In this document: positions 62,589 to 64,000 of the stretch, piece by piece
Numbering within the stretch: the stretch's first letter is position 1
How the letters are laid out: every line of letters starts with the position of its first letter
Assembly (NCBI RefSeq): GCF_902859945.1
Contig: NZ_CADIKL010000044.1
Coordinates: forward strand, 1 to 64,000
Direction: 5' to 3'
DNA length: 64,000 nt
From: Paraburkholderia caffeinitolerans
GTDB taxonomy: Bacteria; Pseudomonadota; Gammaproteobacteria; Burkholderiales; Burkholderiaceae
Notes under the pieces: generated by a model
The model's input: the letters and a program-made list of their open reading frames with translations, nothing else
What the model was told of the DNA's origin: nothing
Database searches by the model: none
Program-made: the position numbers and the translations under genes

Positions 62589-62962
62589 TTCTGACCGGCG
62601 CCAACCGCAACGACGTCACTCAACTTCAAGCGCTGGTCGACGCCATTCCGCCAATCGGCGGCAAGCGTGGCAGACCACTATCGAAGCCTCGGGTCGTTCA
62701 GGGCGACAGAGGCTACGACCACGATAAATATCGACGTCCACTGCATGCCGCCGGCATTGCAACCGAAATCGCTCGACGTGGTCAGCCTCATGGTAGTGGG
62801 CTAGGCAAAACACGCTGGGTTGTGGAGCGAACCATCTCGTGGCTTCACAACTTCCGCCGACTGCGCATCCGCTTCGAACAACTCGCTTCCATCCACGAAG
62901 CTTTCCTCAGAATCGCCTGCTGCATCATATGCTGGCGACACCTGCAAAAGTCATTCTGTTAA
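62573..62962 (+). CDS. IS427-type transposase, OrfB
   Basis: C-terminal catalytic part in the -1 frame, made as an OrfAB fusion. MPLAVILTGANRNDVTQLQA gives the second Asp. VVQGDRGYDHDKYRRPLHAA and KTRWVVERTISWLHNFRRLR (third, Glu) are typical of the IS427 group. The stop at 62962 lies six bases before the element end. Confidence 0.85.
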   Translation: MPLAVILTGANRNDVTQLQALVDAIPPIGGKRGRPLSKPRVVQGDRGYDHDKYRRPLHAAGIATEIARRGQPHGSGLGKTRWVVERTISWLHNFRRLRIRFEQLASIHEAFLRIACCIICWRHLQKSFC

Positions 62963-63116
62963 CACCTCTTAGGCATCCCTTTGATTTTCCTGCAGTTTTC
63001 CGGTTAGACCGTGCTACGACTGTAGAGGCTTTCCCTTTCGGCCCTCTATGAATTTTCTTTTTTATCAGAGTGACCCTGGCCCATAAAACCGTCCCGTTTA
63101 AAACTGGAACATTCCA

Positions 63117-63182
63117 ATGCACAAAACCCGGATTGCGATTGTCGGAGCCGGTCTGGCCGCCAAGCCGGCAGTGCCGCAGTAA
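63117..63182 (+). pseudogene. Start of an FAD-dependent monooxygenase, truncated
   Basis: The 21-codon frame reads MHKTRIAIVGAGLAAKPAVP then stops. KTRIAIVGAGL is the usual dinucleotide-binding start of 6-hydroxynicotinate 3-monooxygenase-like flavoproteins (~380 aa). Everything after the GxGxxG region is gone. Confidence 0.45.
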
Positions 63183-63260
63183 GGCGCTGCGGTAGAATGC
63201 GCCTCTTCAGCTTGCATGAATACCAGAGAGCTGGAGAACGGATGAGAGCTATTTCAAGGT

Positions 63261-63330
63261 GAGCGGCCAGTGCAAGTATTTGTATCGCGCAGTCGACAAG
63301 GCCGGCAACACGGTCCACTTTATCGGCCAT
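63261..63330 (+). pseudogene. Fragment of an IS6-family transposase
   Basis: Reads SGQCKYLYRAVDKAGNTVHF, the block preceding the second catalytic Asp in IS6 transposases (usually 'KYLYRAVDKAGNTVDFLL'). Only ~20 codons survive. The frame is lost on both sides. Confidence 0.55.
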
Positions 63331-63355
63331 CTATCACGGTCAAACGCATTTCCCG

Positions 63356-64000
63356 ATGACAACGCCCCTGTTCAGGCACTCGCCACGGTCAAAGGCACTT
63401 GACGGTATGCATGATCTGCGGGTCATGCGGTACGGCTTCCTGCTGCTTGAGAATTTTTCTCTAATCGCGCTGAGTTCGGCCATCGACCCGCTCCGGATAG
63501 CCAATATGGTCGTCGGGCGGCGCGTGTACGACTACACGCTGATTGGTCCGGACAACGGCTTTGTTCCATCCAGTGACGGTATTCGGGTGGTTCCCGACGT
63601 CTCGATGTCGGATCGCGAGCCTTTCGACGTGGTGTTCATCGTCGGACCGAATCCCATTCCGCGAAAGGGAATTGGCGGAGTTATCGACTGGCTGCGCCGG
63701 CAGGCGGGGAAGGGCGCCGCACTGGGCGGCCTCGACACAGGGAGCTACTTTCTGGCGCGTGCGGGATTGCTGAACGGATATCGCTGCACGATTCATTGGG
63801 AAGACCGGGATGTGTTGACGGAGCAGTTCCCCAAACTGACTGTTTCCGCGCGGCTCTTCGAAATCGACCGGGATCGCTATACCTGTAGCGGTGGGGTGGC
63901 GCCGCTTGATTTGATGGTGCATCTGCTGGCGAATCCGCCGGGCAGCCAGGCACTGGCGGCACGTGTTCTCGAATTGCTGGTTGCGGAACCGCGCAGCCGC
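63356..64000 (+). CDS. GlxA-type AraC-family regulator, second copy (runs off right edge)
   Basis: 215 codons are visible from ATG 63356 (MTTPLFRHSPRSKALDGMHD) to the window end. The sequence is highly similar to the regulator at 148 throughout the DJ-1/PfpI-like domain (RYGFLLLENFSLIALSSAID, VIDWLRRQAGKGAALGGLDT, SYFLARAGLLNGYRC). It ends, still open, at LELLVAEPRSR just before the AraC DNA-binding domain. It probably controls a related one-carbon/methylamine-type catabolic gene set beyond the window. Confidence 0.88.
   Translation, partial: MTTPLFRHSPRSKALDGMHDLRVMRYGFLLLENFSLIALSSAIDPLRIANMVVGRRVYDYTLIGPDNGFVPSSDGIRVVPDVSMSDREPFDVVFIVGPNPIPRKGIGGVIDWLRRQAGKGAALGGLDTGSYFLARAGLLNGYRCTIHWEDRDVLTEQFPKLTVSARLFEIDRDRYTCSGGVAPLDLMVHLLANPPGSQALAARVLELLVAEPRSR

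Larger units (their letters stand above)
62067..62968 (+). mobile_element. IS427-type (IS5 family) insertion sequence, complete (902 bp)
   Basis: Ends GAACCCTTAACAAAATGA (left) and, reversed, GAGGTGTTAACAGAATGA (right), imperfect inverted repeats (13 of 18 match). A 3-bp direct repeat TTA flanks it (62064-62066 and 62969-62971), as expected for this group. The transposase is spread over two frames. It has inserted into the alcohol dehydrogenase remnant. Confidence 0.75.

Noticed and set aside
1..64000. CRISPR arrays, tRNA or rRNA genes, restriction or toxin-antitoxin systems
   Set aside because: Looked for regular spaced repeats, cloverleaf-like ends and typical protein families; none was recognised by eye.

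Overview
The window looks like chromosome or megaplasmid DNA of a Burkholderiaceae betaproteobacterium of the Paraburkholderia/Caballeronia/Burkholderia type. The evidence is GC-rich coding sequence, a Burkholderia-style trimeric porin, a DUF4148 protein, and sox/arc gene orders usual in that group. No rRNA, tRNA or CRISPR array was recognised. Nothing in the sequence identifies the species or replicon.

Left part (1-17777): a creatinine/creatine-to-pyruvate island. A GlxA-type AraC regulator precedes creatinase, glyA, sdaA, the heterotetrameric sarcosine oxidase genes soxBDAG, a folB-like gene, purU and a YbfB-type MFS transporter. Creatininase, an NCS1 permease and a porin follow. The inferred route is creatinine > creatine > sarcosine (+ urea) > glycine + 5,10-methylene-THF > serine > pyruvate. 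PurU recycles formyl-THF, and FolB may feed pterin supply. A paralogous GlxA-type regulator begins at 63356 and runs off the right edge.

Middle (about 20298-35047): a proposed 14.75-kb Tn3-family transposon. A 40-bp inverted repeat at 20298-20337 matches one at 35008-35047 at 30 of 40 positions. tnpI (tyrosine recombinase) and tnpA (Tn3 transposase) lie at the right end, with a candidate recombination core site just upstream of tnpI. The passengers are hemB and a LacI-controlled catabolic cluster: two near-identical cupins related to 2,4'-dihydroxyacetophenone dioxygenase bracket a LacI regulator, an SDR dehydrogenase, a GldA-like iron dehydrogenase, a putative cyclase and an MFS transporter. 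Seven copies of the palindrome TGAAGCGCTTCA (one with a mismatch) sit in the cluster's promoters. I cannot name the substrate, and this is the best candidate here for an undescribed pathway. The left end truncates an M24 peptidase gene.

Right part (35066-61822): low-oxygen and stress genes. They include a P1B-5-type metal ATPase with a C-terminal hemerythrin domain, cytochrome b561, DUF4148, two unknown proteins, a MetA-type outer-membrane protein, and an arginine deiminase operon arcDABC whose arcA carries an in-frame stop and arcC a frameshift. A stand-alone hemerythrin, cbpA/cbpM, a SulP transporter, a CBS-BON protein and a flavodoxin follow. FNR/Anr-type boxes (TTGAT-N4-RTCAA) precede several of these genes. 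The set resembles the low-oxygen-activated loci described in Burkholderia.

Mobile DNA has repeatedly broken the right part: an intact IS5 element, an IS110 element, a 5'-truncated IS3 element, an IS6-type element split in half with one half inverted, a second truncated IS6-type copy, an IS427-type element inside an alcohol dehydrogenase remnant, and small fragments of an FAD monooxygenase and another IS6 transposase.
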